DNA of 45,295 nt from Prescottella defluvii (GTDB lineage: Bacteria > Actinomycetota > Actinomycetes > Mycobacteriales > Mycobacteriaceae): NCBI RefSeq assembly GCF_000738775.1, contig NZ_JPOC01000052.1:1-45295 (forward strand), in the 5' to 3' direction. The translations under genes and the position numbers were made by a program. Below the pieces are notes generated by a model. It was not told the DNA's origin, searched no databases, and was given only the letters and a program-made list of their open reading frames with translations. Shown piece after piece: positions 35,396-45,295 of the stretch (position 1 is its first letter; the number at the start of each line of letters is the position of its first letter).

Positions 35396-35501
35396 GCTTC
35401 TACCCCTGATCGGTGTGAGTAGGGAATGGGGCAGCGAGAAATACACCGGGCGTGACCTTTTCGGATGCCGGCTCTGCTGCGTTCTGTATGACGCGGATCA
35501 C

Positions 35502-35530
35502 AACATAAGCCGCACGGGCGAGTGTGTCAA
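35502..35530 (-). promoter_or_regulatory. Sigma-70-type promoter of the oligopeptide ABC operon
   Basis: On the minus strand TTGACA (35530-35525) and TATGTT (35507-35502) are separated by exactly 17 nt. This is the best -35/-10 pair in the window. Transcription should begin near 35495, giving a ~100-nt leader. Confidence 0.75.
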
Positions 35531-35542
35531 TCAATTGATTGA
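35527..35542. promoter_or_regulatory. 16-bp perfect palindrome, probable operator
   Basis: TCAATCAA and TTGATTGA form a perfect inverted repeat, AT-rich in a GC-rich genome. It overlaps the -35 box of the ABC operon by four bases (35527-35530), so a bound dimer would repress it. TetR- and GntR-type regulators use such sites; none is encoded nearby. Confidence 0.65.
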
Positions 35543-35626
35543 TTGAGGTTTGATCGGCTGATTGGGATCGGTGACGGGCGGTGGCGCCAAGGCGTTCGTG
35601 CCTCGATGTCCCCGCATCGCTCGGTA

Positions 35627-35660
35627 GGCTCGGTGGCGAGTCGAACGCGTATCGGAGGAG
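35627..35660 (+). promoter_or_regulatory. -10 box and ribosome site for the rhomboid gene
   Basis: TAGGCT (35627-35632) predicts a start near 35639. GGAGGAG (35654-35660) stands 5 nt before GTG 35666 and decides this start over GTG 35690. Confidence 0.5.
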
Positions 35661-35665
35661 TCCAG

Positions 35666-36319
35666 GTGGGCAGTGCAGGGGATCTATCCGTGACGACGAC
35701 GAGCGCGCAGCGCCCGCTGTGGCAGCGGGCGGCGATGACGATCGGTGGGTTCGCGGTCGTCCTGTACGTGCTGGAGGCGTTCGACACGGTCGCGTCCGAC
35801 AATCCGCTGGACCAGTGGGGCATCGAACCGCGCACGCTCGACGGCCTGTGGGGGATCCTGTTCGCGCCGATGCTGCACTACGGCTGGGGGCACCTGCTGG
35901 CCAACACGGTCCCGCTGCTGATCCTCGGGTTCCTGGTGCTGATGTCGGGGATCGGCCGCGGACTCGCCGCGACCGGGATCATCTGGGTGATCGGCGGGGT
36001 CGGCACGTGGCTCACCGGCGGTGCCGGTGCGCATCTCGGCGCGTCGGTCCTGGTGTTCGGCTGGCTCACCTACCTGCTGGTGCGGGGCATCTTCACCCGC
36101 AGTGTCGGGCAGATCCTGCTCGGGGTGGTGGTGCTGTTCGTCTACGGCGGCATGCTGTGGGGCGTACTGCCCGGGCAGTACGGGATCTCGTGGCAGGGGC
36201 ACCTGTTCGGCGCGATCGGCGGCGTCGTCGCGGCGTGGGTGCTCTCGTCCGACACACGCAGGCGTCGGGCCGCGGCGCCGACGGGCGGCCCGTCCGGGAT
36301 CCAGTTGCCACGCATCTAG
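35666..36319 (+). CDS. Rhomboid-family intramembrane serine protease
   Basis: A 217-aa membrane protein with six hydrophobic segments. The catalytic Ser is S127 in AHLGASVLVFG (GxSxxxxG) and the catalytic His is H179 in WQGHLFGAIGG. The HYGWGHLLANT segment in TM2 supplies the conserved His-Asn region. It cleaves transmembrane helices of partner proteins; targets are unknown. It corresponds to Rv1337. In M. tuberculosis the next gene is murI, which is absent here. Confidence 0.92.
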   Translation: MGSAGDLSVTTTSAQRPLWQRAAMTIGGFAVVLYVLEAFDTVASDNPLDQWGIEPRTLDGLWGILFAPMLHYGWGHLLANTVPLLILGFLVLMSGIGRGLAATGIIWVIGGVGTWLTGGAGAHLGASVLVFGWLTYLLVRGIFTRSVGQILLGVVVLFVYGGMLWGVLPGQYGISWQGHLFGAIGGVVAAWVLSSDTRRRRAAAPTGGPSGIQLPRI

Positions 36320-36469
36320 AACAGTCGTGGACCTGCGCGCACCTGCCTCGACGATCACACGTCCGGTGGGTACGCCGAGGGATCACAATCCGGCCGCAGA
36401 TGTGAGTTCACGCAGCCGAAAGTGCCCGAAGCTTTTTGAGAGCGTGGTGGTCGTGGCAGCATAGTTTGC

Positions 36470-37228
36470 ATGCGCATTACGGTCCTGGGATGTTCGGGCA
36501 GCGTCTCCGGACCAGACTCGGCTGCTTCGGGCTACCTCGTGACGGCCCCGAACACCCCGCCGGTGGTGATGGATTTCGGCCCCGGCGTGCTCGGTGCCCT
36601 GCAGCGGTACGCCGATCCCGGCGAGGCCACGATCCTGCTGTCGCACCTCCACGCCGACCACTGCCTCGACATGCCGGGTCTGCTCGTGTGGCGTCGCTAT
36701 CACCCGACTCCGCCGGCCGGTCGAGCCCTCGTCTACGGCCCGACGGACAGCGCGTGCCGCATCGGCGTCGCGTCCGCCGAGTGCGGCGGCGAGATCGACG
36801 ACATCTCCGACACGATCGATCTGCGCAGCTGGTCCGACGGCCATGTCGCCGAGATCGGCGAGATCACCGTGCAGGCACGCCGGGTCAACCATCCGCCCGA
36901 GGCGTACGGGTTCCGGGTGACCAGCGGGACCGGCCGGGTCCTCGTCTACACGGGTGACACCGGCATGTGCGAGTCCGTCGTGGATCTGGCACGGGGAGCG
37001 GACGTGCTGCTGTCGGAGGCGTCGTGGACGCACAGCGCCGACCGACCCGAGGGAATTCACCTGTCCGGTACCGAGGCCGGCCAGATCGCGGCCCGTGCCG
37101 GGGTCGGCGAGCTGTTGCTCACCCACATCCCGCCGTGGACGTCCCGCGAGGACGTCATCGCCGAGGCCAAGGCCGAATTCTCCGGCCCGGTGCACGCGGT
37201 GTCGGCCGGGGACGTCTACACCGTCTGA
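36470..37228 (+). CDS. Metallo-beta-lactamase-fold phosphodiesterase (Rv1339-like)
   Basis: A 252-aa enzyme. It begins MRITVLGCSGSVSGPDSAAS, has the metal motif SHLHADHCLD (H59, H61, D63, H64), then RVNHPPEAYG, YTGDTG and a C-terminal LLTHIPPW, the full ligand set of the fold. Rv1339 has been described as an atypical cyclic-nucleotide phosphodiesterase that lowers cAMP; the same activity is likely but not proven here. ATG 36470 is the first start and fits family N-termini; the TAGTTT at 36462-36467 is too close to serve it as a leaderless promoter. It precedes rph by 21 bp. Confidence 0.9.
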   Translation: MRITVLGCSGSVSGPDSAASGYLVTAPNTPPVVMDFGPGVLGALQRYADPGEATILLSHLHADHCLDMPGLLVWRRYHPTPPAGRALVYGPTDSACRIGVASAECGGEIDDISDTIDLRSWSDGHVAEIGEITVQARRVNHPPEAYGFRVTSGTGRVLVYTGDTGMCESVVDLARGADVLLSEASWTHSADRPEGIHLSGTEAGQIAARAGVGELLLTHIPPWTSREDVIAEAKAEFSGPVHAVSAGDVYTV

Positions 37229-37235
37229 CCCCGAC

Positions 37236-37250
37236 TAGGCTCTCCGAATG
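37236..37250 (+). promoter_or_regulatory. Leaderless -10 box for rph
   Basis: TAGGCT (37236-37241) is followed by 8 nt and GTG 37250. Confidence 0.5.
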
Positions 37251-38032
37251 TGACGACACGAGAAGACGGTAGGACCGACGATCAGCTCCGCGAGGTTCGG
37301 ATCACGCGGGGATTCACCAACCATCCGGCGGGTTCGGTGCTGGTCGAGTTCGGCAACACCCGGGTGATGTGCACCGCGAGCGTCGAGGAGGGCGTGCCGC
37401 GCTGGCGCCGGGGTTCGGGGCTGGGCTGGCTCACCGCCGAGTACGCGATGCTCCCGGCCGCCACACACACCCGCAGCGGCCGCGAATCGGTCAAGGGCAA
37501 GGTCGGCGGGCGCACCCAGGAGATCAGCCGCCTCGTCGGACGGTCGCTGCGCGCATGCATCGACCTGGCCGCCATCGGCGAGAACACCATCGCGATCGAC
37601 TGCGACGTCATCCAGGCCGACGGCGGCACCCGCACCGCGGCCATCACCGGCGCGTACGTCGCGCTCGTCGACGCGGTGACCTACCTGCGCGCGGCCGGAC
37701 GCCTCGCGGACCCGCAGCCCATCTCGTGCGCCATCGCCGCCGTCAGCGTCGGTGTCGTCGACGGCCGCGTCCGACTGGACCTGCCGTACGAGGAAGACTC
37801 GCGCGCCGAGGTCGACATGAACGTCGTCGCGACCGACACCGGCACCCTGGTCGAGATCCAGGGCACCGGCGAGGGCGCCACGTTCCCGCGCTCGACCCTC
37901 GACAAGCTGCTCGACTCCGCGCTCGCCGGCTGCGAGCAACTGTTCGAGATCCAGCAGGCCGCATTGGCCGAGCCGTACCCGGGCGTGCTGCCCGAGCCGG
38001 CCGAGCCGAAGAAGAAGGCGTTCGGCAGTTGA
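37250..38032 (+). CDS. rph: Ribonuclease PH
   Basis: A 260-aa phosphorolytic 3'-to-5' exoribonuclease that trims tRNA and other RNA ends. Conserved stretches: [72 protein letters not shown] and the C-terminal [21 protein letters not shown]. It ends in a short Lys-rich tail. It is followed by rdgB with a gap of 5 bp, the common actinobacterial rph-rdgB pair (Rv1340-Rv1341). Confidence 0.97.
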   Translation: MTTREDGRTDDQLREVRITRGFTNHPAGSVLVEFGNTRVMCTASVEEGVPRWRRGSGLGWLTAEYAMLPAATHTRSGRESVKGKVGGRTQEISRLVGRSLRACIDLAAIGENTIAIDCDVIQADGGTRTAAITGAYVALVDAVTYLRAAGRLADPQPISCAIAAVSVGVVDGRVRLDLPYEEDSRAEVDMNVVATDTGTLVEIQGTGEGATFPRSTLDKLLDSALAGCEQLFEIQQAALAEPYPGVLPEPAEPKKKAFGS

Positions 38033-38037
38033 GCGCC

Positions 38038-38649
38038 GTGACCGGCAAGATCCTGGTCGCCAGCCGCAACGCCAAGAAGCTCGGTGAGCTGCGCAGGGTA
38101 CTCGAGGCCGCCGGCATCGACGGCCTCGAGGTGATCGGCCTCGACGAGGTACCCGCCTTCCCGGAGACCCCGGAGACCGGCGCGACGTTCGAGGACAACG
38201 CGCTCGTCAAGGCGCTCGACGGCGCCGCCGCCACCGGGTTGCCGTGCGTCGCCGACGACTCCGGCCTCGAGGTCGATGCACTCAACGCGATGCCCGGCGT
38301 GCTCTCGGCCCGCTGGAGTGGCACCCACGGCAACGACGACGCCAACACCGCGCTGCTGCTGGCACAGCTGTCGGACACGCCGGACGAGCGTCGGGGCGCG
38401 GCGTTCGTGTCGGCGTGCGCCCTGGCGATCCCGGGCTCGGACCCGGTCGTGGTGCGGGGGGAGTGGCGCGGACGGATCGTCCGGGAGCCGCGCGGCGGCA
38501 ACGGATTCGGCTACGACCCCGTCTTCGAACCCGAGGGCGAGCAGCGGACCTCGGCCGAGCTGTCACCGCAGGAGAAGGACGCGGCCTCGCACCGCGGCCG
38601 AGCGCTGGCCCAGCTGGTGCCGGCCCTCGCGCGACTCGCACGCGGATAG
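38038..38649 (+). CDS. rdgB: dITP/XTP pyrophosphatase (non-canonical purine NTPase)
   Basis: A 203-aa house-cleaning enzyme that hydrolyses dITP, XTP and related nucleotides to monophosphates. Motifs: VASRNAKKLGELRRVL (substrate loop), GATFEDNALVKAL, ADDSGLEVDALNAMPGVLSA (metal and catalytic Asp), GGNGFGYDPVF and EKDAASHRGRAL. GTG 38038 fits the family N-terminus; TTG 38029, which overlaps the rph stop, would add three residues. It ends in a strong terminator. Confidence 0.95.
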   Translation: MTGKILVASRNAKKLGELRRVLEAAGIDGLEVIGLDEVPAFPETPETGATFEDNALVKALDGAAATGLPCVADDSGLEVDALNAMPGVLSARWSGTHGNDDANTALLLAQLSDTPDERRGAAFVSACALAIPGSDPVVVRGEWRGRIVREPRGGNGFGYDPVFEPEGEQRTSAELSPQEKDAASHRGRALAQLVPALARLARG

Positions 38650-38655
38650 GAATGC

Positions 38656-38689
38656 ACGAAGGGCCCGTCCTGGTGGACGGGCCCTTCGT
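38656..38689 (+). terminator. Perfect 15-bp hairpin terminator after rdgB
   Basis: ACGAAGGGCCCGTCC (38656-38670) and its inverse (38675-38689) flank loop TGGT. It lies between convergent rdgB and the DUF3817 gene and can serve both. Confidence 0.9.
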
Positions 38690-38704
38690 CGTGTGCGGGT
38701 GGGA

Positions 38705-39088
38705 TCAGACGCCGAAGTCGCGCTTGACCTGGACCGTGCGCTGGTGCTCGATGAAGAACGACAGGAACGGGACGGTGCCGGCGAGCAGGGTGCCGATGGT
38801 GCGGCTCGCGGGCCAGCGGACCTTCACCGCGAGGTCCATCGTGAGGATCAGGTACACGAAGTAGACCCAGCCGTGCACGATCGCGATCCAGGTCGGCAGG
38901 TTGTCGACGCTGAAGATGTACTTCGCCACCATCTCGGCGGTGAGCACGAGCAGCCAGATGCCGGTCGCGTACGCGAGCACCCGGTAGCGCAGGAGCGCGC
39001 CCGCGATCTTCTTGTCGCCCTGCACGGGGGGCGCCGACGCCGGCGCGGTGGACTGCTGTGGGGTGGTCTCGTGGGGGCCGCCGCTCAC
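38705..39088 (-). CDS. DUF3817 membrane protein (Rv1342c-like)
   Basis: A 127-aa protein. A ~30-residue Pro/Ala/Ser-rich N-terminus precedes three hydrophobic segments (about 38-55, 65-86, 95-112). The family signature is seen in VHGWVYFVYLILTMDLA and GTVPFLSFFIEH. GTG 39088 overlaps the stop of the preceding gene by 4 nt (GTGA), so the two are co-translated. Function unknown. The 5570-5941 gene is a paralogue. Confidence 0.85.
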   Translation of the reverse strand: MSGGPHETTPQQSTAPASAPPVQGDKKIAGALLRYRVLAYATGIWLLVLTAEMVAKYIFSVDNLPTWIAIVHGWVYFVYLILTMDLAVKVRWPASRTIGTLLAGTVPFLSFFIEHQRTVQVKRDFGV

Positions 39089-39483
39089 TTGTCGCTCCTA
39101 TCGGGCTCGCGAGCAGAGAGCCCGGCGAGGTAATCGTTGTACTCGAGCATCTGCCGAGACTCGGGATCGTCGAGGTCGTCGGACGCCGTCTGCACCTTCG
39201 GGCGTTCCGGCAGCAGTCCCTCGGGGACGTCGGTCGGTGCATCCTCGGCGGCCTTCGCGGCCGCCTCGGCGCCACCGTCCTCGAGGTGGACGAAGCGGCG
39301 GTACGCGTACACGACGAATGCTGCGAACAGCGGCCACTGGAACGCGTAGCCGAGGTTCTGGCCGTTGCCGCCGACCGCCTCGAATCGGGTCCACTGCCAC
39401 CACCCGAGCGCGAGGCATCCGGCGGCCGCGACGATCACCAACACGATCAGTGCGGGGCGTCGATTTCGAACAGTTCTGGCCAC
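39085..39483 (-). CDS. Small membrane protein (Rv1343c/LprD-like)
   Basis: A 132-aa protein. The N-terminus ARTVRNRRPALIVLVIVAAAGC is hydrophobic after a basic start; AAGC is a borderline lipobox, so it is either a lipoprotein or a membrane anchor. A second hydrophobic stretch lies around 46-62 (YAFQWPLFAAFVVYAYRRF). The C-terminal ~65 residues are acidic and soluble, ending SAREPDRSDK. GTG 39483 is set by the leaderless promoter. Function unknown. It forms an operon with the DUF3817 gene, as in M. tuberculosis. Confidence 0.78.
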   Translation of the reverse strand: MARTVRNRRPALIVLVIVAAAGCLALGWWQWTRFEAVGGNGQNLGYAFQWPLFAAFVVYAYRRFVHLEDGGAEAAAKAAEDAPTDVPEGLLPERPKVQTASDDLDDPESRQMLEYNDYLAGLSAREPDRSDK

Positions 39484-39495
39484 ACATCGAAGGTA
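39483..39495 (-). promoter_or_regulatory. Leaderless -10 box for the Rv1343c-like operon
   Basis: TACCTT (39495-39490, minus strand) lies 6 nt before GTG 39483. Confidence 0.55.
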
Positions 39496-39745
39496 CCCGA
39501 GGTGGGGGCCCTCCCCGTAGGGGTGCCCGGTGGTCCTCGTCACCCGGACGGTGCCCGACGTCCACCCCCTGCGGGCTCGGTCGGCCCGCATTTCGCTCAC
39601 TCGCCGGGATCTGGCAGAATCAACCGCTGTTCGTCGCATCCGGTTACGTACCGCGCGACGGTCACACGAGAGAGGCAAAACCGGACCCGCCGCCCTGGCA
39701 GGTCGCCGAATTGCACGTGACACGTGTGCACTGGTGTGCGCACTG

Positions 39746-39751
39746 AAGGAG
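39746..39751 (+). promoter_or_regulatory. Ribosome binding site of rpsP
   Basis: AAGGAG is 10 nt before ATG 39762. Unlike many genes here, rpsP has a leader. The stretch 39484-39745 holds no gene; the palindrome-rich part 39712-39740 (TGCACGTG, CACGTG) may fold in the leader. Confidence 0.65.
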
Positions 39752-39761
39752 ATACGCAGCG

Positions 39762-40205
39762 ATGGCTGTCAAGATCAAGCTCACCCGCCTCGGCAAGATC
39801 CGCAACCCGCAGTACCGGATCATCGTCGCGGACTCTCGCACCCGCCGCAACGGCCGTGCGATCGAGACCATCGGCAAGTACCACCCCAAGGAAGAGCCCT
39901 CGCTGATCGAGATCGATTCCGAGCGCGCTCAGTACTGGCTGGGTGTCGGCGCGCAGCCGACCGAGCCGGTCGAGAACCTGCTGAAGATCACCGGTGACTG
40001 GCAGAAGTTCAAGGGCCTGCCGGGCGCCGAGGGCACCCTGAAGACCAAGGAAGCCAAGCCGTCGAAGCTGGAGCTGTTCCAGGCTGCGCTGGCACAGGCC
40101 GAGAACGAGCCGGCCGCCGAGGCCATCACCCCCAAGAAGAAGAAGGCCGCCAAGGACGCAGAGGCTGAGGCTCCTGCCGCCGAGTCCACCGAGGCTGCCG
40201 AGTAA
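39762..40205 (+). CDS. rpsP: 30S ribosomal protein S16
   Basis: A 147-aa protein. Residues 1-~85 are the conserved S16 core ([53 protein letters not shown]). The remaining ~60 residues are an Ala/Glu/Lys-rich tail ([20 protein letters not shown]) of the kind found in actinobacterial S16. It is first in an operon with khpA, rimM and trmD. Its stop overlaps the next start by one base (TAATG). Confidence 0.98.
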   Translation: MAVKIKLTRLGKIRNPQYRIIVADSRTRRNGRAIETIGKYHPKEEPSLIEIDSERAQYWLGVGAQPTEPVENLLKITGDWQKFKGLPGAEGTLKTKEAKPSKLELFQAALAQAENEPAAEAITPKKKKAAKDAEAEAPAAESTEAAE

Positions 40206-40447
40206 TGAGCGCCGTTGTCGCCGATGCCGTGGAGCATCTCGTCCGTGGGATCGTCGCCAACCCCGACGACGTTAGCGTCGAGCTGATCACGGGGCGTCGG
40301 GGACGCACTGTCGAGGTGCATGTGCACCCCGACGATCTCGGTAAGGTGATCGGTCGCAGTGGTCGTACTGCGACCGCGCTGCGGACCCTGGTCTCCGGTA
40401 TCGGGGGCCGTGGGATCCGCGTCGACGTCGTCGACACCGATCAGTAG
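40205..40447 (+). CDS. khpA: KH-domain RNA-binding protein KhpA
   Basis: An 80-aa single KH domain. The GxxG loop is IGRSGRT in DDLGKVIGRSGRTATALRTL. It usually pairs with KhpB/Jag to form an RNA chaperone. ATG 40205 overlaps the rpsP TAA. The rpsP-khpA-rimM-trmD order is the standard actinobacterial layout (Rv2909c-Rv2906c). Confidence 0.95.
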   Translation: MSAVVADAVEHLVRGIVANPDDVSVELITGRRGRTVEVHVHPDDLGKVIGRSGRTATALRTLVSGIGGRGIRVDVVDTDQ

Positions 40448-40454
40448 GACGGCA

Positions 40455-41021
40455 GTGGAGCTCGTCATCGGCCGCATCGCCAAGTCGCACGGCATCAAGG
40501 GTGAGCTGGTCGTCGAGGTTCGCACCGACGAACCCGGCGAGCGGTTCGCCGTCGGCGCCGAACTGCGTGGCCGCAAGCCTCGCGAGCAGAAGCTGCGCAC
40601 CTTCACGGTGGAAGCCGCCCGGGAACACTCCGGGCGGCTTCTGCTGCGCCTGCACGGCGTCGCCGATCGCACCGCCGCCGACGAGTTGCGCGGCACGCTG
40701 TTCCTGATCGACACCGCCGACCTCACCCCGTCCGACGACCCGGACGAGTTCTACGATCACGAACTCGAGGGCCTGGCCGTGCGGATCGCCGCCGGACGCC
40801 CCGACGCCGGCACGCCGGTGGGTACCGTGATCGAGGTATTGCATTCCGCCGCAGGCGAATTGCTGTCCATCCGCCGGACCGGGCAGACGTCGGGCGAGTT
40901 GCTCGTCCCGTTCGTCACGGCCATCGTGCCGACCATCTCGATCGCCGACGGCGTCATCGAGATCGATCCGCCCGAGGGCCTGCTGGATCCCGACTTCGGC
41001 GACAGCCGCAACGAGGAGTGA
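40455..41021 (+). CDS. rimM: 16S rRNA processing protein RimM
   Basis: A 188-aa 30S maturation factor that binds S19 and helps the 3' domain of 16S rRNA mature. The N-terminal barrel starts [20 protein letters not shown]; the C-terminal PRC-barrel includes [32 protein letters not shown] and [15 protein letters not shown] 40455 is 7 bp after the khpA stop. Confidence 0.96.
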   Translation: MELVIGRIAKSHGIKGELVVEVRTDEPGERFAVGAELRGRKPREQKLRTFTVEAAREHSGRLLLRLHGVADRTAADELRGTLFLIDTADLTPSDDPDEFYDHELEGLAVRIAAGRPDAGTPVGTVIEVLHSAAGELLSIRRTGQTSGELLVPFVTAIVPTISIADGVIEIDPPEGLLDPDFGDSRNEE

Positions 41022-41031
41022 CCGAACCGCC

Positions 41032-41730
41032 GTGCGTCTCGACGTAGTCACGATCTTTCCCGAATACCTCGAGCCGCTCCGCGCGGCGCTGCTCGGCAAG
41101 GCGATCGACAAGGGACTCATCTCCGTCGGCGTCCACGACCTGCGGCGCTGGACCCACGACGTGCACAAGGCCGTCGACGACTCCCCGTACGGCGGCGGGC
41201 CCGGCATGGTCATGAAGCCGACCGTGTGGGGCGACGCCCTCGACGAGGTCCTCACCGACGACGACGGTGAACCCGACACCGAGGCGCTGCTCGTCGTCCC
41301 CACCCCCGCGGGCGTGCCGTTCACGCAGGCCACCGCGCACCGCTTGGCCCAGGAGAAGCACCTGGTCTTCGCGTGCGGCCGCTACGAGGGCATCGACCAG
41401 CGGGTGTTCGACGACGCGGCCCGACGGGTGCGGGTCGAAGAGGTCTCGATCGGCGACTACGTCCTGATCGGTGGCGAGGCCGCGGTTCTCGTCATGGTCG
41501 AGGCCGTCGTCCGGCTGCTGCCCGGAGTTCTCGGCAATCAGCAGTCGCACCAAGAGGATTCGTTCTCCGACGGCCTGCTCGAGGGGCCCAGCTACACGCG
41601 TCCGGTCAGCTGGCGCGGACTCGACGTCCCCCCGGTCCTGCTGTCCGGCGATCACGCCAAGGTCGCGGCCTGGCGTCGGGCACAGTCGCTGCAGCGTACG
41701 GCCGAGCGTCGGCCCGATCTCCTTCCCTGA
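41032..41730 (+). CDS. trmD: tRNA (guanine-N1)-methyltransferase (m1G37)
   Basis: A 232-aa SPOUT enzyme that methylates G37 next to the anticodon and so prevents +1 frameshifts. Conserved: [38 protein letters not shown], and the trefoil-knot SAM site [20 protein letters not shown], then [11 protein letters not shown] and [15 protein letters not shown] 41032 is 10 bp behind rimM. Confidence 0.98.
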   Translation: MRLDVVTIFPEYLEPLRAALLGKAIDKGLISVGVHDLRRWTHDVHKAVDDSPYGGGPGMVMKPTVWGDALDEVLTDDDGEPDTEALLVVPTPAGVPFTQATAHRLAQEKHLVFACGRYEGIDQRVFDDAARRVRVEEVSIGDYVLIGGEAAVLVMVEAVVRLLPGVLGNQQSHQEDSFSDGLLEGPSYTRPVSWRGLDVPPVLLSGDHAKVAAWRRAQSLQRTAERRPDLLP

Positions 41731-41741
41731 TTTCGCGTTTC

Positions 41742-41788
41742 GCGCACTTTTCGCGGGAAACCCCGCGGCGAACTCGCGACAAGTGCGC
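41742..41788 (+). terminator. Long hairpin after trmD
   Basis: Arms 41742-41755 and 41775-41788 pair at 13 of 14 positions; the intervening part can form its own CGCGGG/CCCGCG stem. It lies between convergent trmD and the LppW-like gene. Confidence 0.65.
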
Positions 41789-41829
41789 AAATCGCGGGGT
41801 GACGGGGAGTCCCTCGCTGCGGGCGCCGG

Positions 41830-42777
41830 CTAGTCGATCCGCCGCTGCGGGAACAGGGTTCGGGCGGCGGCGGTGATCGTCTCGCGGGCGTGCGCGGCGC
41901 TGACGTCGTCCACGGCCGCGGTCAGCGAGGTGTCCGGGTAGTAGTCGACGTCCTCGTCGCCGTAGTCCAGGTCCTCGCGGGACAGCAGCACCAGCACGTA
42001 GCGGTCGTCGGCGCCGACGACCCCGGTCGACAGGTGCGTCCAGCGATCGCCGACACAACACATCCAGCCCTGCTTGACGGCCTTCGCGGTCTCGTCGGCG
42101 AGGCCGTCGGGGATGCCGAATCGCTGGTCGTAGCCGTCCGCCGCGATCGGATTCGAATTGCGCAGGTAGCCGAGCAACTCGTCACGGTGCGGTGCGTCGA
42201 GCCCGCCACGGCCGTCGAGCACCGCGGAGTAGTAGCCGACCAGGTCGGCGGCCGTGGTCTCGGTGTTCCACCAGTTGTCGTCGTAGGGCACCGACGTCGC
42301 CGGAAGTCCGTACCGGGACACGACGTCCTGTACCAGTTCGGACGCGCCGTACTCGTTCCACAGCTGGTTCGCGGCGTCGTCGTCGGAGTCCTCGAGCATC
42401 CGAGCCACGAGCGCGTGCTCGTCGTCGGACAGCTGCAGGTCGTCGGCGGTTTCGCGGTAGAGGAGGTCGTCGGCGATGAACAGTTTCGCGACGGACGCGG
42501 TCGCGAACGGTTCGGTGTCGGCGAAGGAGACGTAGCGGCCCTCGAAGCGGTCCAGCAGCGCCAGGGTGAGATCGGCACCGCGGCCGGCGGCGTCGGCGAC
42601 GGCCTTCGAGATCCGAGCCTCGAGCGTGACGGGCTGCGGTCCGGGATCGGTGGTGACCTCCCGCACGGCCGTGTGCCGGCTGTCGGGGACGACATCGCCC
42701 ATCGTCTGCGCCGCGCACGAGGCGAGCACTCCCACCGCGAGGCACACTCCGCCCAGGCGTCGCGCCCGTCCTGCCAC
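41830..42777 (-). CDS. LppW-like lipoprotein with serine beta-lactamase-like fold
   Basis: A 315-aa exported protein, close to the length I recall for M. tuberculosis LppW (Rv2905). The signal ends GVCLAVGVLASC, lipidated C21. A class A beta-lactamase/transpeptidase-like domain follows: S95-x-x-K98 in FATASVAKLFIADDLL, an SDN-like element in EDSDDDAANQLW, and a KQG where KTG is usual, in AVKQGWMCC. SxxK suggests a serine hydrolase, but the SDD and KQG variants make beta-lactamase activity doubtful. GTG 42777 follows GGAGG by 5 nt; the open frame upstream to 42894 would cover the tex promoter. Divergent from tex. Confidence 0.82.
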   Translation of the reverse strand: MAGRARRLGGVCLAVGVLASCAAQTMGDVVPDSRHTAVREVTTDPGPQPVTLEARISKAVADAAGRGADLTLALLDRFEGRYVSFADTEPFATASVAKLFIADDLLYRETADDLQLSDDEHALVARMLEDSDDDAANQLWNEYGASELVQDVVSRYGLPATSVPYDDNWWNTETTAADLVGYYSAVLDGRGGLDAPHRDELLGYLRNSNPIAADGYDQRFGIPDGLADETAKAVKQGWMCCVGDRWTHLSTGVVGADDRYVLVLLSREDLDYGDEDVDYYPDTSLTAAVDDVSAAHARETITAAARTLFPQRRID

Positions 42778-42836
42778 CGGTTCCTCCCCAGATCGGTTCG
42801 CCGGGCTCACGGCCGACGCCTCGGACAGGCTAGCGG

Positions 42837-42850
42837 TAGGGTCGATCGCC

Positions 42851-42851
<1 letters not shown>
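42837..42851 (+). promoter_or_regulatory. Leaderless -10 box for tex
   Basis: TAGGGT (42837-42842) is followed by 8 nt and GTG 42851. Confidence 0.5.

Positions 42852-45295
<2,444 letters not shown>

Noticed and set aside
36462-36470. TAGTTT just before the phosphodiesterase start as a leaderless promoter
   Set aside because: Only 2 nt separate it from ATG 36470, so transcription would begin inside the gene.

Overview
The window is about 45 kb of high-GC DNA (roughly 70% by eye). Gene order and protein features point to a mycolic-acid actinobacterium (Mycobacteriales), most likely Rhodococcus or a close relative. I recall the corresponding M. tuberculosis order as Rv1318c-Rv1343c followed by the Rv2909c-Rv2905 block, and most genes here fall in that order. 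The species cannot be fixed from the sequence. Nearly all of it is conserved core chromosome; the accessory parts are an IS-rich gap after glgP and an oligopeptide ABC operon. I saw no rRNA, tRNA, CRISPR array or phage genes.

Layout. 1-8.4 kb: a truncated membrane class III cyclase, the mismatch endonuclease NucS, a small CxxC protein, a DivIVA-like coiled-coil protein, methylmalonyl-CoA epimerase divergent from a thiolase across a 24-bp palindrome, a DUF3817 membrane protein, a thioredoxin-TPR protein and a zinc-protease lipoprotein. 8.4-16.3 kb: alpha-glucan metabolism (glgB and glgE overlapping on the minus strand, glgP on the plus strand), with an unrecognised 22-codon ORF and a small membrane protein between them. 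16.3-20 kb: an IS island with an IS3-family scrap, a frameshifted IS1380-family element, a lipoprotein gene and a 498-bp internally deleted copy of the same IS. 20-28 kb, minus strand: ABC exporter plus class III aminotransferase, the helicase dinG, and pncB-pncA for nicotinamide salvage. 28-30 kb: clpS, a DUF2017 gene and an S58/NylC-type hydrolase. 30-35.5 kb: a five-gene oligopeptide ABC importer with a clear promoter-operator. 35.6-39.5 kb: rhomboid protease, a metallo-beta-lactamase-fold phosphodiesterase, rph, rdgB and two small membrane proteins. 39.7-45.3 kb: rpsP-khpA-rimM-trmD, an LppW-like lipoprotein, and tex, which runs off the right edge.

How the genes work together. GlgE builds alpha-1,4-glucan from maltose-1-phosphate, GlgB branches it and GlgP degrades it. 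A cyclase and a probable cAMP phosphodiesterase lie in the same window. PncA feeds PncB in NAD salvage. The rpsP operon combines a ribosomal protein with 30S-maturation and tRNA-modification factors.

A theme across the window is leaderless transcription. At least thirteen genes have a TAnnnT -10 box 6-8 nt before an ATG or GTG, and this decides several start codons. The items I would follow up first are the 22-codon hydrophobic ORF at 12874-12942, the palindrome holding both divergent -10 boxes at 4210-4233, the 16-bp operator at 35527-35542, and the paired IS1380 copies with CTAG at all four ends.
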